Origin: Acytostelium subglobosum LB1
Taxonomy: Eukaryota; Evosea; Eumycetozoa; Acytosteliales; Acytosteliaceae
Direction: 5' to 3'
DNA length: 64,000 nucleotides
Assembly (NCBI RefSeq): GCF_000787575.1
Contig: NW_012236514.1
Span: 558,001-622,000 of the forward strand
Part shown: one piece after another, positions 22,854 to 35,400 of the stretch
Numbering within the stretch: the first letter of the stretch is position 1
Layout: the number at the start of each line of letters is the position of its first letter
The notes under the pieces: model-generated
Database searches by the model: none
Seen by the model: only the letters and a program-made list of their open reading frames with translations
What the model was told of the DNA's origin: nothing
Made by a program: the position numbers and the translations under genes

Positions 22854-25800
22854 CTAGGACATCTTTATTCTGGACTTGTGGAAGTTGACTAGCAGACTGG
22901 CAATGATCAAGAAGACCATCACGATGAACAGTTGACAGGTCTCAAAGATGTACTTGGGCGCAAACACTCTCCACACCATCAGGTGGCGACGCAGTATGTA
23001 GACCGAGACGCAGATGTTGATCGTGTTGAAGAGGAAGAAGAATAGGTAGAGCAGGAATCCAATCATCATGTCGCTCATTGTCAGCCAGAGGTGTTTGACC
23101 TGCTGGTCGATCTTTTGCTGTTGCTGTTGTGAAACATTGAGCGCGAAGGACGATGGTGGAGACAGTGAAGACATGGACGTTGACGTACCAACGCTGTTGT
23201 ACTGTTGCTTGCGTGGCGCCAACACAATGAACCTCGAGTAGATGACCATTATGGGCAGGAACAAGGCAAAGAAGATAGGGGAGGCGAACGTGTTGAGTGT
23301 GACCAGTAGACCATCGCGCCACAACATATGATCGTCAAAGCCAATGAAGGCACTCTCGAACTGGATCTTGTTGAAGGAGTAGTCGTGGCCCGTGCTAAAG
23401 AAGTGGTTCAGCGTGAGGAAGCCACACAGCGCATATGTTATCAACCAATAGATGTACTCCTTGCGATTGTGATTATGATTGCCTGTTAGCCAGCTGTGTT
23501 GCACAATGTCGCCCATCAATCGAGTGAGCAGACATGTGTGAATGAGCATCCAGGTGAGGTTGGAGACGGCAACCGGGCCCAACAACAGGATGAACAGCGT
23601 GAAGAAGTACACCAGCACCTCGATCAGCTTGAAGAACACGTGCTTGATTGAGTCGTGCGCAGTTGGCTTGTGTGTCGTCGACATTGAGCTGAAGAATGAC
23701 GAGCCCAGGCCAAACAGGGCAATGCCATATACCAACCAAGGGAAGACGCCTCGTGTGGTGTGGTCGAGTGTCGTCTGGTAGGAGATTGATTGGACCAACC
23801 AGTGACCGGCGATGCACACCATGCTGATGGCAGAGAGGCGCAGTGAGCGGTGGATCGATGATGGTGCAGGAAGTAGTGCAAGCTCCAGTCGTCGCACTAC
23901 CTCGCCAATGAATATGTACAACGTTGGGAGGCACCATGCCCACTGCGTGATGCTGTTGAGCAGCAGCGTGGAGATGGCCTGCATGGTGAGTGTGTCGTCC
24001 GACGACGTCACCTTGAGTAGGTCGCCAAACTTCTCGGCCCTGAAGCGAGGCGACGTGAAGAGGAAGGAGACAAGGATGGCCAGACTGTATAACGTGTCTG
24101 AGACAGTCCATTTGGGCTTGATCCAGTACGACGCCACAATGGCCAGCAGTATCAGAGTGACTGCAAAGAAGTTGACCACGTGCTGCTGTGCTTCGATGAA
24201 ACTGTTGGACAACAATGATAAACCATGTGCAAGGACCGACACGCAGGGTATAACAAACAGGATGGTCTTTAGGTTGAAGTAGCTGTGGCTCTGCTTTGGC
24301 TTGATGCTCGCCTGAGCCTGAGGCGGTAGAGTAGATGCAGCCATGAGTGAACCAGACGTTGGAATCATGGCCAATACCAGCTTGAGTATTAGTGTGGCCA
24401 TTGAGAAAGTGGTCGCGCAGGTCGCCACTGTAATGAACAGTGAATCATCGGCCGTGAAGACAAAGCTATGCAGGGGCGCGGACACTGACATGCCAACCAT
24501 TGCTGAGAGGACGATCGCATTGAGCGGCAGTGTTACTTGCTCGCTGTTGGTTCGTTTGGCTCGCTCGGTTGCCAGCAGCAACACAACAAGTGTCAGCAGT
24601 GACAGGCACATAATAGAAAGTCCTGCAATCATTGAGAATGTGTCGAATGTCGCCCAGATCTTGCGGCACAGGTCAACAATCTCCTCCTGAAGCTCGCGAT
24701 AGCCTTGGTAGACCTTGTAGGCGTGTGCCTCGTCAAACAGAGCGGGGTCGCTTGATATCTGTGCATACTGTCGCTCGGTCTCGTCGATCAGGCGGTGGAA
24801 ATGCTTGAGCAGGTGCTTGGGGAACTCTTTGGAGACGGACGAGTAGCTGTCCACATAGCGCATGATCTGCCAAGCATTGATACGCTGCGCGTCAATGAAT
24901 CGTTGCCAGCCCTCAAAGTGGTTGGGATGCTGTCCTGGCACCGTGGCCAAGAACAACTCGGGTATGATCGAGCCCAAGTTACCGTAGGGGATGGGCACAC
25001 CCAGTAGCAATGATATAGTGGACACCAAGTCTATCTGGCTGATGCTCTTTGTTTGTTTATCCTTGGATGTGAATTGTTCGGGTATATTGTTATTGATCGG
25101 TATACCTGGCGAGTACATAAACAATGCTGCATCAGTCTCGTCCTCTGATGCGCCTCCATGATTGCCCTCTGATGTCATTCCATGATCTCCAAACAAAACA
25201 AACAATGTATCCTTGTCAATGTTGTTTATGACCTGTTGGTGGCGAGGTTGTTAGTAATGTGGTCGCGACATGGCCGCATTCCAAACAACATACAGAAGAT
25301 AGGAACTCATCCATTTGAGCAAGCTTCTTGATCATCTCTGGATGATTTGGACCGTGTAGGTGACCAACGTGGTCGACGCCGAGCATGTGACCGATGGCCA
25401 CATGCCATGCTGGTGTGCCATCCTCGTCAGACTGGATGCGCGTGATGGTGGGCAGCAGGTAGTCGATGACACCATTGTCCACCGTGTGAAGGTCCTTCAC
25501 GTTGAAGGAGGGTAAGTCGTATTGTGAGTAGAAGTGATGGGGGAAGAGCGTGACCCATGTGTCGTCGCCGATAAAGACCACCTTCTTGCGGAGATGGCCC
25601 TTGGAGCGATTGAAGCCCGTGCTCAGATGCTCCTCGCGGTGCTCATCGTCATTGAACGACAGCTGGTGGATCAAGTTGTCCTCAACAATGGCATCGCCTC
25701 CAAAGTTGGAGCCGACATCAATGAAGGTCGGCAACGATCCGGTCGTGATGCCCTTGATGCGCTGCATCGTGACGGTGGGTGAGTCAGCGATGAAGCGGAA

Positions 25801-26553
25801 GATGAGGGAGTTGGACGGCTGCTGTTCGAGCAGTCGCGTGACGCTGGTGAGCTTGTTGTGGAAGAAGGGCGACAGGTCGGCTGTGTCCGGCGGCTGCGGC
25901 GCCAAAAAGTCGAAGCGCAGCGCGTCAATGATGACGATCACCGCGCGTTTGTATGTGAATGGCATCCAACAGCCTGTGTCGGGCGAGTGTGATGCGTTGG
26001 TGAACCTGTTGGCAGTGAGCAGCGGAGACTCTGCACATGTGCTCTTCATTGGCAGCTCGAATCGAATGAGCAGGAAGCCACTAAAGAACAGGTAAGCTCC
26101 AATCGATATGACCAATGCCAAGTATATCAAATATGATGTAAGTGTACTCTTTGTCGATGATGTCTTCAAACTACCTCTCTTATTATTGTTGTTGTGTTGA
26201 TTGGTTGAATGTTGTTTGTGTTTCAGTTTATGCGCAGTTGTTGTTGATGATGGTGATGAGGTAGTTGATGTTGTTGATGATCCATGTTCGTTTGTTAATA
26301 TACTATTGTTGTTGTCGATCATTCTTTGATGATCTTCATGTTGTTGTGCATCGTGCACTTTATGATGTTGTTGATGTTGTTGTAGAGTCTGTGATTGTGA
26401 TTGTTGTTGATGCAGTTGATTGGTCTGCAGTTGTTGATACTGAGGATGATGATTGTTATTATTGATCATGTTATTGTTATTATCATCACTTGTGAATATT
26501 CTCTTTGATACAATCGTATTTAAGAGTGACAGTGTATATGTCCAATTGGTCAT
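22854..26553 (-). CDS. GPI ethanolamine-phosphate transferase 3 (PIG-O)
   Basis: Two exons (25294-26553 and 22854-25232), 1,212 residues, joined in phase 0. The start is the ATG giving MTNWTYTLSLLN; the frame further upstream opens only at a TTG. A His/Gln/Asn-rich cytosolic stretch precedes the first TM helix (YLALVISIGAYLFFSGFLL). The lumenal alkaline-phosphatase-like domain follows: VIVIIDALRFDF, TVTMQRIKGITTGSLPTF, HMLGVDHVGH and FGDHGMTSEGNHGG carry the metal-site residues. About a dozen C-terminal TM helices complete the family architecture. It adds phosphoethanolamine to the third mannose of GPI in the ER, the site later joined to proteins. The long Gln/His/Asn leader is a dictyostelid-style insertion. 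Confidence 0.95.
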
Positions 26554-26927
26554 CACTGACAATCGATCGATCAACTCTTATCTTCTGTTCTGTCTGTCTA
26601 TCTGTCTGTTTTATATATAAATATATATGATTGATTAGTTATAAATATTTAATTATATACATGAAGAATAAATGAATGATAGTTATATTACAACATATAT
26701 ATATTATGAATGTATAACTGTATTGATGAAGTTATTAATCACTTTGGTGTTGGGGCTGTGGGATGAATGAATGGATCGATGACGCGATGACCTCACATTG
26801 TTGTAAAAATTGATTCATTCATTCTTTGGAAAACCAAGTCCAGAATGTTAAGTTCAAATCGATCGATCAAACAAACAAGCAAACAAACAAATAATAATTT
26901 AGAGATAATAATAATAATAATAATATA
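26554..26927. other. divergent promoter PIG-O / GPN2
   Basis: About 375 bases, A/T-rich with AAAC and ATA repeats (…ataataataataataat before the GPN2 ATG). No coding frame or RNA gene seen. Confidence 0.4.
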
Positions 26928-27925
26928 ATGCCATTCGGACAAGTAGTTATTGGACCACCAGGATCTGGAAAGACTGTATATTGTAATGCAATGTCACAAT
27001 TCTTACAATCACTAGGAAGGAAGGTGGCTGTAGTCAATCTGGACCCAGCAAATGAGAATATACCTTATACAGCATCGATTGATATAAGGTCTTTGATAGA
27101 CTTTGACACATTGATGAAGGATGAGGAGTTGGGACCCAATGGCGCACTGATCTACGCCATTGAATACTTGGAACAGAACATCGATTGGCTGATACATGAC
27201 AATCTCAGCAAGTTCAAAGATCACTACATCATCTTTGATTGTCCAGGGCAAGTAGAGCTCTACACTCACTACAAGAGCATGTCAAACATACTCGAACAAC
27301 TAGTTAAACAATCATTCAGAGTATGTTTGACATCACAACATGGTTGATTGAATGATGATTGAATGAATGATTGAGTGGACCCGATAACTTACGCGAAAGA
27401 TATGTGTAGCTCACAGTGATACAGGTATTCGATTCATTCTATTGCAAGGCTGCTGCGACGTTCATATCAGTGCTGTTGGTATCATTAAGCTCGATGCTAC
27501 GTATAGAGATGCCTCATATCAATGTGCTTTCAAAGATTGACTTGATCGAAACGAATGGACCGTTGGACTTTAGTTTGGAGTACTACAGCGAGGTGATGGA
27601 CCTGAGTTATCTCAACAAGTTCTTGGACAGCGATGTGCGACACCCGCGCTACGCCGCGCTGAACAAGGCGATTGCCGGGCTGGTCGAGGACTTTAGTCTG
27701 GTGTCATTCCATCCCCTCAACGTCATGGAGAAGGAGAACATGGCTGAGCTCATCAAGAAGATCGACAAGAGCAATGGATTCGTGTACAACTCGCTCAACT
27801 CTGACAACTCGACCATCATGCAATTGACCGAGCGTTATCAAGATCAATGGCAATTTGACCTGCATCAAGAGAAGCAGGAGAAGTATTACAAGAGCGGTGA
27901 TATCAATGAACGTAATGATCCATGA
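26928..27925 (+). CDS. gpn2: GPN-loop GTPase 2
   Basis: Two exons (26928-27320, 27410-27925), 302 residues, phase 0. P-loop GPPGSGKT at residues 9-16, Walker-B-like DCPGQVELYTH, the diagnostic Gly-Pro-Asn insertion in EELGPNGAL, and the base-specificity motif LSKIDLI. The start MPFGQVVIGPPGSGKTVYC matches GPN2 orthologues rather than GPN1 or GPN3. GPN GTPases assemble and import RNA polymerase II in the cytoplasm. The intron carries TGAT/TGAA repeats in the opposite orientation to most introns here. Confidence 0.93.
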
Positions 27926-27947
27926 CTTTAGTGTATATATTCAAAGT

Positions 27948-28497
27948 CTACTCCTTTGACAAGTGAGACAGCTCGTGCGCTCCCTGCTCCCAATGTTGTC
28001 CGTCAAACTTGGTGATTGCGAACTTGGTGGTGTAGTAATCATCGAATGTTCTGACATTGACATCGACGCCATCAGGATTGCTACGGGGAATCTAGATTGA
28101 CCGAGACCTTGTTAGTCGTTGGACTTGGTCCAATCATTACATCCAGCCAGGAACTTACATAATGTGTACAAATGCCACACTTGGAGCAGAAGTGATGCTT
28201 GGCCACATGTGTATTGAATGTATAGGTTGCCAATGAATCATGTCCAGATGTCATGTTGAACTTGCTCTTGGGTACGATAAGATGTACTTCATTGATTGAA
28301 TGATTGAATGAGTTGGAATCATCATCATCGTTGTACCTTCTTCTCCAACAGCCTCAATCAGTCATACTTATTCCTTTCTTTGTGCATATTGAGCAGTTAC
28401 AATCAACCACTTCCAATGAACGATCGTCAGTAGCAATCTGATCAACAGTAACCTCGTAGCGTATTGCGCCACAATGACATCCTCCTTTATAAATCAT
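27948..28497 (-). CDS. GFA/CENP-V-like zinc protein
   Basis: Three exons (about 28368-28497, 28160-28286, 27948-28093); boundaries are good to a base or two. The protein (~135 residues) opens MIYKGGCHCGAIRYEV and carries the paired Cys motifs of the GFA fold: CHCG, CNCSIC and CSKCGICTHY, ending in GQHWEQGAHELSHL. GFA-type proteins bind two zinc ions; relatives include bacterial glutathione-dependent formaldehyde-activating enzyme and vertebrate CENP-V. The eukaryotic small forms have no settled activity, so I name only the fold. Its stop lies ~20 bases from the convergent GPN2 stop. Confidence 0.85.
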
Positions 28498-29242
28498 AGT
28501 ATCTTTATCTCTTTCCAACTTGAGAAATTGTTCAAAATGAAGTCCATGGGTTAGTCTTGCTTGAACTCAAACGTTGTTCATGTATTACTATTCACCCAGA
28601 GTTGTCTTTCCATCATGTTGATGTAGTCTTCTATCCTTCAGTCCTTGATCCATCCACACTTAGTTTTGAAGTTCATGTTCTCCTCAATTAGATATCATTA
28701 GACCAATTGGTCTAAATTTAGCTTCAAAGTGAGGTGATGTTCGAGACAGATTCCTCCTAAGGTCGGACCTTTTTCAATAAGGATGTCATTGTCTCAAAAG
28801 TCCACCTCAATGCAAACAAATACATACCTATAAACAAAACCATTATACTAATACTAATCAACAATATCTCTCTTCAACAACACAATATACCTCTTAACGC
28901 GACTAGTGTGCTGTGAGATTGGTCACCGAGCTGATAGTAAGAAGGAGGTTGACGCACTGTAGAGTGCCAGTCTCCAACATAACCAACATTTAATCTCAGT
29001 TGTTTATACTACCATCTCGTTGACTTATCTCAGCACCCTTACGCGTGAGTCCTAAACTAGTCCTCTTGTTTAACCTTTGATTGCTGGATGAGAAATTTCA
29101 TTGAATGAGCCATGTCCTTCATCATGATCAAAAGAGATATTTATAAATAAACGACAACAACTGTTGTTGGACAAGGACACAAGGACACAAGGAACAAGTG
29201 TTTCATTCGTGTATCATAAGTTAATCATATATTTATAATGAA
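28498..29242. other. 745-base intergenic region with palindrome and Pol III-like B box
   Basis: No supported coding frame. It holds a perfect 18-base palindrome (ttagaccaattggtctaa, about 28698-28715). Some 25 bases on lies a match to the Pol III B-box consensus (gttcgagac, ~28739-28747), then a small hairpin (aaggt-cgg-acctt) running into a T5 stretch at ~28770. No cloverleaf can be built around the B box. The last ~100 bases are the promoter of the ankyrin-like gene. Confidence 0.4.
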
Positions 29243-31276
29243 ATGGATAGGGATAAGGATAGAAGAGTACATGAAGTATTCCATAATAGAGTGCTCTGTA
29301 GACTTATATTAAGTCATGTGAGCGAGATACTTAGTCGTTGGATGATGAACCAACAAACATCAACTTCATTGACATCACAACCAACAACATTAATCAACAA
29401 TGGTGCATGGAGGTCGCCAGTTGACAAATATATGACACCTCGAGGTAGCATTAAGTCAACGATAAAGGGTGGCAAGCTAATGGCCAATGGCAATCTACAC
29501 GAGATGTTGCGATACAAGGCCACTCAGATGTTCCTTCAAACATTTGATAGTGTTGCCAAAGACTACCCACCCAACCAAACTCTGTTGTCCTATGCAGCCA
29601 AGTACAATAACACAACTGTGTTCAAGCATCTGATCAATCATCCAAACATGTCCATGAACATTGACGAGATGCCCTCATTCATTTGCCAGCATGGCAATGT
29701 CGACATGCTTCAGGCCTACCTCAAGGCGACCGATCATCATCCTTGGCCATGGCCAATCAAGGGAGTGCGGCTAATTCCCCAAGCAATCGACGCTGGCAAT
29801 GTAGAGTTTGTTCGGTTGCTGCTCAAACAGTTGAACCTTGATCACTGCTTCAATGATCCAAACGCAATGCTATCAAGTGTCCAGTTGAATAATCGCGGAG
29901 TCAGTGTTGAAATGCTCAAGTTGTTGCACGAGGATTACCGTTGTCTATTCAGACTCACTCGTTTGTGGCATGCGGCACTACTCCATTCGACAAGGTGCAA
30001 CATGGTCGACAGTGTTCAGTACATCATTGACAACATGCCAACGCCTGCTGAGGGCTACGGCGACTCTGGTTCACTCCTCCCAAGGTGTTTGAGACACTGT
30101 GCCAAGGTGGGCAACATCACTATGTTCCGTGTGTTTGTCTCGGCACATGCAGGCGCCAGGTACATCTGGTTGAATGATCTGCGGCTCATGATCAGCAAGG
30201 CGCTGAACAATGGCCAAGCAGAGTTCATCAAATACTTGTACGATCATCATGTTGGCAATGACAGTGTCACAACACAAAGCGAGACTGCCATACTCAGCTG
30301 TCTGGAATTGGACAATGGCGATATTAAGCTGCGCTTCACACCTTTGTCAGCCATCCGCAGTGGCGACATTGCCAATGTCGAGGCACTCTCTGGCAAGCAG
30401 GTCATCTCATTACCAAAGAAGGTATGTCTGCGCATGTCAAGGGAGATGGCCGAGTTCATCTCGAGTCCGCGAGCGACACAACTTACATTCAGGGATAGCT
30501 CTATCCTCAATATGATTGAAGCAGTGGGCAAGCCTGGTAGCAACATCACGGCGGCTATTATATGCGATTTCATTGCCAATTGCACTCACTGGCAGCCCTC
30601 ATTGTTGGATACTGCGATGAGGAACGCAGCAGGACTCTCGGCTAATATGATGAAGATTCTTCGCTCTAAACTTGACGTCACTCCACAGCAGAACTATAGG
30701 TATGAGGTGGTTTCTGCTTTGGACAATGGATGTCGCGAGACCATGGAGTTGCTCTTTGAACATCTGACCACACGTCAACAACTCGATCATTATCAGATCA
30801 AGACTTCAGCATTCTCCTTCATCAGCAAAAGATCATTGGACGATGTTAAATATTTGTTGAAGCATATGGAATCACTCCGGAAAGATCCTCATATATTCAT
30901 TCGTGGCTTGAACAATCCCAATCCGGGGTTGTTTGAATACTTGATCGACTCGATCACTTGCAAGTACTTGGACGACAGATGTTTGAATGATATAATTGAT
31001 TGTTCATTGGCAGTGGACAAACCTTATATTATCGATACATTACAACAACTAGAGAACAAGGTCTCACTTAATCCACCAAAAGATACACTTTGTGAGATGG
31101 TCAGTCTAAATTCATATCATTCAATGGAGTACTACTTCAACTCTGGTACATTCATCAACAAGTCCATAACAAATAGATTGAGTATCATTGAACCAATCAT
31201 TCATAAAGCTTATGAATGTGGAATGACCAGAATTATCAAACAATGCATTGAACAGATTTATAATACCAATATGTAA
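29243..31276 (+). CDS. ankyrin-like repeat protein, dictyostelid family
   Basis: Single-exon 677-residue protein. It opens with VFHNRVLCRLILSHVSEI, a motif resembling the F-box-like leader of a large dictyostelid ankyrin-like family. It then holds many divergent ~33-residue helix-helix units (LLSYAAKYNNTTVFKHLI, AIDAGNVEFVRLLLKQLN, DNGCRETMELLFEHL). The units are too degenerate for canonical ankyrin scoring but keep the xGNxxxxxxLL signature. Function unknown; probable protein-binding scaffold. A short ATG in another frame at 29238 overlaps the start and could lower translation. Confidence 0.8.
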   Translation: MDRDKDRRVHEVFHNRVLCRLILSHVSEILSRWMMNQQTSTSLTSQPTTLINNGAWRSPVDKYMTPRGSIKSTIKGGKLMANGNLHEMLRYKATQMFLQTFDSVAKDYPPNQTLLSYAAKYNNTTVFKHLINHPNMSMNIDEMPSFICQHGNVDMLQAYLKATDHHPWPWPIKGVRLIPQAIDAGNVEFVRLLLKQLNLDHCFNDPNAMLSSVQLNNRGVSVEMLKLLHEDYRCLFRLTRLWHAALLHSTRCNMVDSVQYIIDNMPTPAEGYGDSGSLLPRCLRHCAKVGNITMFRVFVSAHAGARYIWLNDLRLMISKALNNGQAEFIKYLYDHHVGNDSVTTQSETAILSCLELDNGDIKLRFTPLSAIRSGDIANVEALSGKQVISLPKKVCLRMSREMAEFISSPRATQLTFRDSSILNMIEAVGKPGSNITAAIICDFIANCTHWQPSLLDTAMRNAAGLSANMMKILRSKLDVTPQQNYRYEVVSALDNGCRETMELLFEHLTTRQQLDHYQIKTSAFSFISKRSLDDVKYLLKHMESLRKDPHIFIRGLNNPNPGLFEYLIDSITCKYLDDRCLNDIIDCSLAVDKPYIIDTLQQLENKVSLNPPKDTLCEMVSLNSYHSMEYYFNSGTFINKSITNRLSIIEPIIHKAYECGMTRIIKQCIEQIYNTNM

Positions 31277-32422
31277 TTGTAATAATAATAATTATAATAT
31301 TAATAATAATTGTTTATGACCAAAATAATGTTTACAGCTTCAAATAAACAATTAGCTTACTGTTAAATAATATGTGGGACTAAAAGGACAATTCTCGAAA
31401 GGTCATGCATTCATCTCCAGAAGAGGTGGTCTGTCTAATGTTTTGAAAGGGCATGAATGGCGACAAGAATGTGTGGTTGTTTGTGTGAATGAAGTTGTAA
31501 TAATGACAATCATCTGAGCTCATCTGCAACCTTAAAAGAGTAAACATTACTTCCCACACTCACATCTCACCTTAATTTTAAAGGAATCACCCTCCAAGAC
31601 GACAGACACCCCCACTTTGAGTCATTTTCACTTGACTTCACTTCAAATCACATCTCTCAATCACACAAATAAATAAACAGCCAGCTGGTTGTCAGCATCA
31701 ACAAATGCACAAGTAGGTCCATCATGTTATAACAATCAATCAATCATAGAGACATATATATAAACAAACAAACAATTATCTGTACATAACAACAACTTAT
31801 CTATCTCTGCTATATTATTATTATTATTATTATTATTATTAGAAACAAAGAAAGAAATGGTCACACTGTCATTAATAGCCGCTGCTGTATTGGTTTCATT
31901 ACTGTCACCTCTGACAATAGGCGAGACATTCACTGGTCTCTTCTTTGCTATGCTGTTGATGTTCTCCATGCCACTGTCAATCAAAGAAGAATGACAATCA
32001 AGGCATCGTTGTCGTCATCTACACTCTCTACAACAACACTATTATAGACAATATCGATATCGATATCGACCTCAACAACATCAACACAAACATCTTAGAT
32101 GTAGTCTTCAGCAATATCAACATAATCACTATCATCCTTATCATCATTAGTATGAAGACAACGATGCCACAGTACTCTCCCTCGAGATCTCTCCCTCTCT
32201 CACTATCTCTCTCGTGTTAAAAGGAATGTTACACAACACCTTAATGTGGACAGTTGGCTAACTCCTCCAGAGGACCCTCAGTGGTCGTACATCAAAGTCA
32301 ATCGTGTTATAGACAAGACAATCAATCAACTGACATCGACAAGACAACATTGGTCCAAGATCAATGTGCCAATCAGTTGATAATAAAGTATTCAAGTTCC
32401 AAGCTTTATTCATTCACTCATA
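31277..32422. other. 1.1-kb intergenic region with simple repeats
   Basis: Mostly non-coding. Contains a (TTA)n microsatellite (~31814-31841), ATATCG repeats near 32055-32075 and CAACA/ATC-rich stretches. One short hydrophobic frame at 31857 is listed separately. Confidence 0.4.
31857..31994 (+). CDS. candidate 45-residue membrane micropeptide
   Basis: Short frame starting MVTLSLIAAAVLVSLLSPL and ending SMPLSIKEE. It encodes two hydrophobic segments separated by IGETFTG. It lies just after a (TTA)n run ending in ttag, which could be an intron acceptor, so upstream exons may exist. Codon choice and the clean hydrophobic pattern are suggestive, but length alone gives little statistical support and no family was recognised. 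Confidence 0.35.
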   Translation: MVTLSLIAAAVLVSLLSPLTIGETFTGLFFAMLLMFSMPLSIKEE

Positions 32423-35400
32423 TTAATTATCGTGCAAAGATGTCGATCGAGAATGTAGCTCTCTTTGCAGCTTGCCCTTGATCACACGATGCCTGATGTA
32501 GAGTGCCACGAGCGTGACAATGGCAATTCCTCCAATCACTGAGGCCACGATCACGACGATCAGTTTCCATCCAGTGATGCCACCAGCATCACAGGATCGG
32601 CCAGAGGTGGGCTCGATCAAACTACTAAAGTTTGGATCGATCATCACACTTGTGTGGAAGGCGCCCGTCTGGATGGCCGTCATGAACGAGTACTGGTTGG
32701 ACGAGATGTTGTAGAGCACATCGTCGTTGGACAGCGCGACGACACTGGACCTGGCGATTCTGGAGTCAACAATCATGAACTGGGCAAACTTGGCCAACAG
32801 GATGGAGCCACCCGACTTGATCTGGTACCATGTTAGAGAGCCCTGGAGGTTCTGGCCGGAGGAGGTCGAGGTCGCGGTCTGGCTGCCACAGTCCTGCTGA
32901 GTCTGGTTGGGTGCGACAGAAGAGTAGATGATCTGCAAAGTGTTCAAGTTGGACGAGAATGTCCAGTTGGCGATGGTGATCAAGTACTTCATAGAGTTGG
33001 ATGGCATGGAGATGGTCTCTCCGGCAAAGTTAATCTCTTTAGCTTCGTCGTAAATTGTCATGTTGACCGTGACCACGACAGTCTCGCCAGCGAAAGTTCC
33101 TTGGAAGATGTAGTTGGACGATGTGTTTGAGCGCTTGTACCACTCAATGTAGTTCATGTCTAACGTCTTAACGTTCTGAAAGCTGCTCTGCTCGCGCAGG
33201 TATGTGATGGCCACTGTGAAGTTAAAGCCATCTCCAACGATAATCGTGCCACCTGTTCCATCGGGGATTGGAGTGTTGCTGTTGTTGTTCTTGCGCTTAG
33301 AGCAGTCCAGGTCGTCCCACAAAGGAGGACATATGCACAGACCGGTGTTGTTGTTGCATGTGCCACCATTGAGACAATCCATCAGACATGGCTGGGTTGT
33401 GTTGAGTGGGATGTCGTAGGCAAAGGCGAAGGAGCCTCCCTGCACACCATCAACTGTTACATTGACGTATGCCAAGCCATTGGCATTCGTTGTAATGTCT
33501 CCCTTGAAGTTGCGACATACAAGCATGGTGTTGTTGAAGAACTGGGAGTCGCATTGAACTCCACCAATGATCACGTTGAGACCTGTCGTTGCAAAGTTTG
33601 TTCCAGAAACGGTGACATCACCGCCAGTTGGAAGGACTGTCGAGGCGGAGAACACAGTCGGCTCCTGGTATGTGAGTGAGTAGTTGGAAGAGTACATTCC
33701 ATCTACAAAGGCGCGGGCTGTCAGACGTCCAGTGCCCATGGCAATGTCACAGGTGATCAAGTAGGTCTGCGAGCCATTCCACATTGGAGTGTAGAGGTAG
33801 CTGCATTTTGAAGCCATCTCCACCTGTTGAGCAGAGGTCACATAGAAGGAGGGCGAGGTCGAGGCATTGTTGGACAGTGTCTTACCAAAGAAGCTGCCCT
33901 CAATTGTGATTGTACCTCCAGTCACCGGTGGTTGGTTCACAAATGTTATGTTTGGTCGGTTGATCACTGTGATGTTGTTGGTAACCTGCTTGGATACATT
34001 GATTGTGTAGTTTCCATTACGTAGATGGCTTGGCTTGGATGTGAAGACCAGCTGAGTATGAGTTACAGAGTCTGGATGAGCAATCACCTCGCCGTCCGTG
34101 GTCTCTATTGTAACGCGTTCTGGCCACACACCAAAGTTGGTACCAGTGACAGTCACGACGACAGAGTCCAAGGTAGTCCACTGACTGATAGTTGGTGCAG
34201 CGTACCTGTATTCAAACAATGCACTCTTCTCACCAATGAAGATGGCACCACTATGATATCCTGTGCCAGCTGGAACGTTAACTGTGATGCTGGTGAATGT
34301 CGGTGTAGCAGCCATAGACAAGTTGCTTTGTGATCCAAGGAGAACAGTGACCTGGTCAGCATTGTTAAAGAAGTTGGTGCCAATGAATGTTGTAACAGCT
34401 CCAGATGTAGGAGCATTCTCTGGCGTCCAAGATGAAATCATTGGTTCAATGTAGGAAATGGAGATGGATTGAGCAGCTACTTGGTTCTTTGTAACATCAC
34501 GGATGACCAAACTTCCATCTTTGACTCCTGGTGGGATGGTGATTGTAGCCGAGCCAGTCCAAAAGTCGGCAGTCATTTGCAATGTGGCACCATTCAAAGT
34601 TGCTGTTATAGTGTCTGGATTACTAGGTCTTCCAAAGTTAAACAATCTAATATTGATCCTACCTCCAGATGTCGGGAACACATATGATGTTTGGGATGAT
34701 ACCTCAAACACTAAGTGATGGTGAAAGGTCAGTCAGTATGGAATCATTCCAAATTCACGATCAACATCAAACATACCTGTTGCTGGAGTTGCACCAAATA
34801 CGATAAGAATACTAGCTGATGGAGTTGATCCAGGTCCATCTGATACAAGGGTACCATTGCTATAGGCGAAGAAACGTGATGCAGTAGTGACACTGGATAG
34901 TTGTGCATTGTTTGGATATACAGTGGTAGTTGTACCCTTGGCAGAACCACCCTCCAAGTTAATATATGAACCATTGTATCCCACAGAGTACCATGCTCTC
35001 CAACTCAATCCACTTATTGAATTGTACATGTTGTTGATTCCAGTGAACAATGTCTGATCAGCAACCAAGCCCAACATTCCCCTTGTTCCATTCATAATAG
35101 AGTCTGCGGCCAATCTTGCAGCTGTGTCATAAGTAATATCATTGCACTTAATGACTGAATAATACTTGTTGGTTATATCTACTTTGTGAATGTATTGGGC
35201 TACATGTCAGTAATCAATCAATCAAAGTGATGTTGCTAGAGGACTTACAAAAGGCTGCTCGGTAGGATGTTGTGGAGACGTTTTGGAATTGGACAACGAT
35301 GGGATACCATCTGTTGATGTTGTCATATGGTGTACATTGTAGTAGGCCAGTGACATCGTTGTAGGACTCATAGTTGCACACTGGATTGGCTCCTATGTTT

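Noticed and set aside
28498-29242. Possible transposon remnant
   Set aside because: The palindrome and hairpin suggested inverted ends, but no matching terminal repeats, target-site duplication or transposase frame is present.
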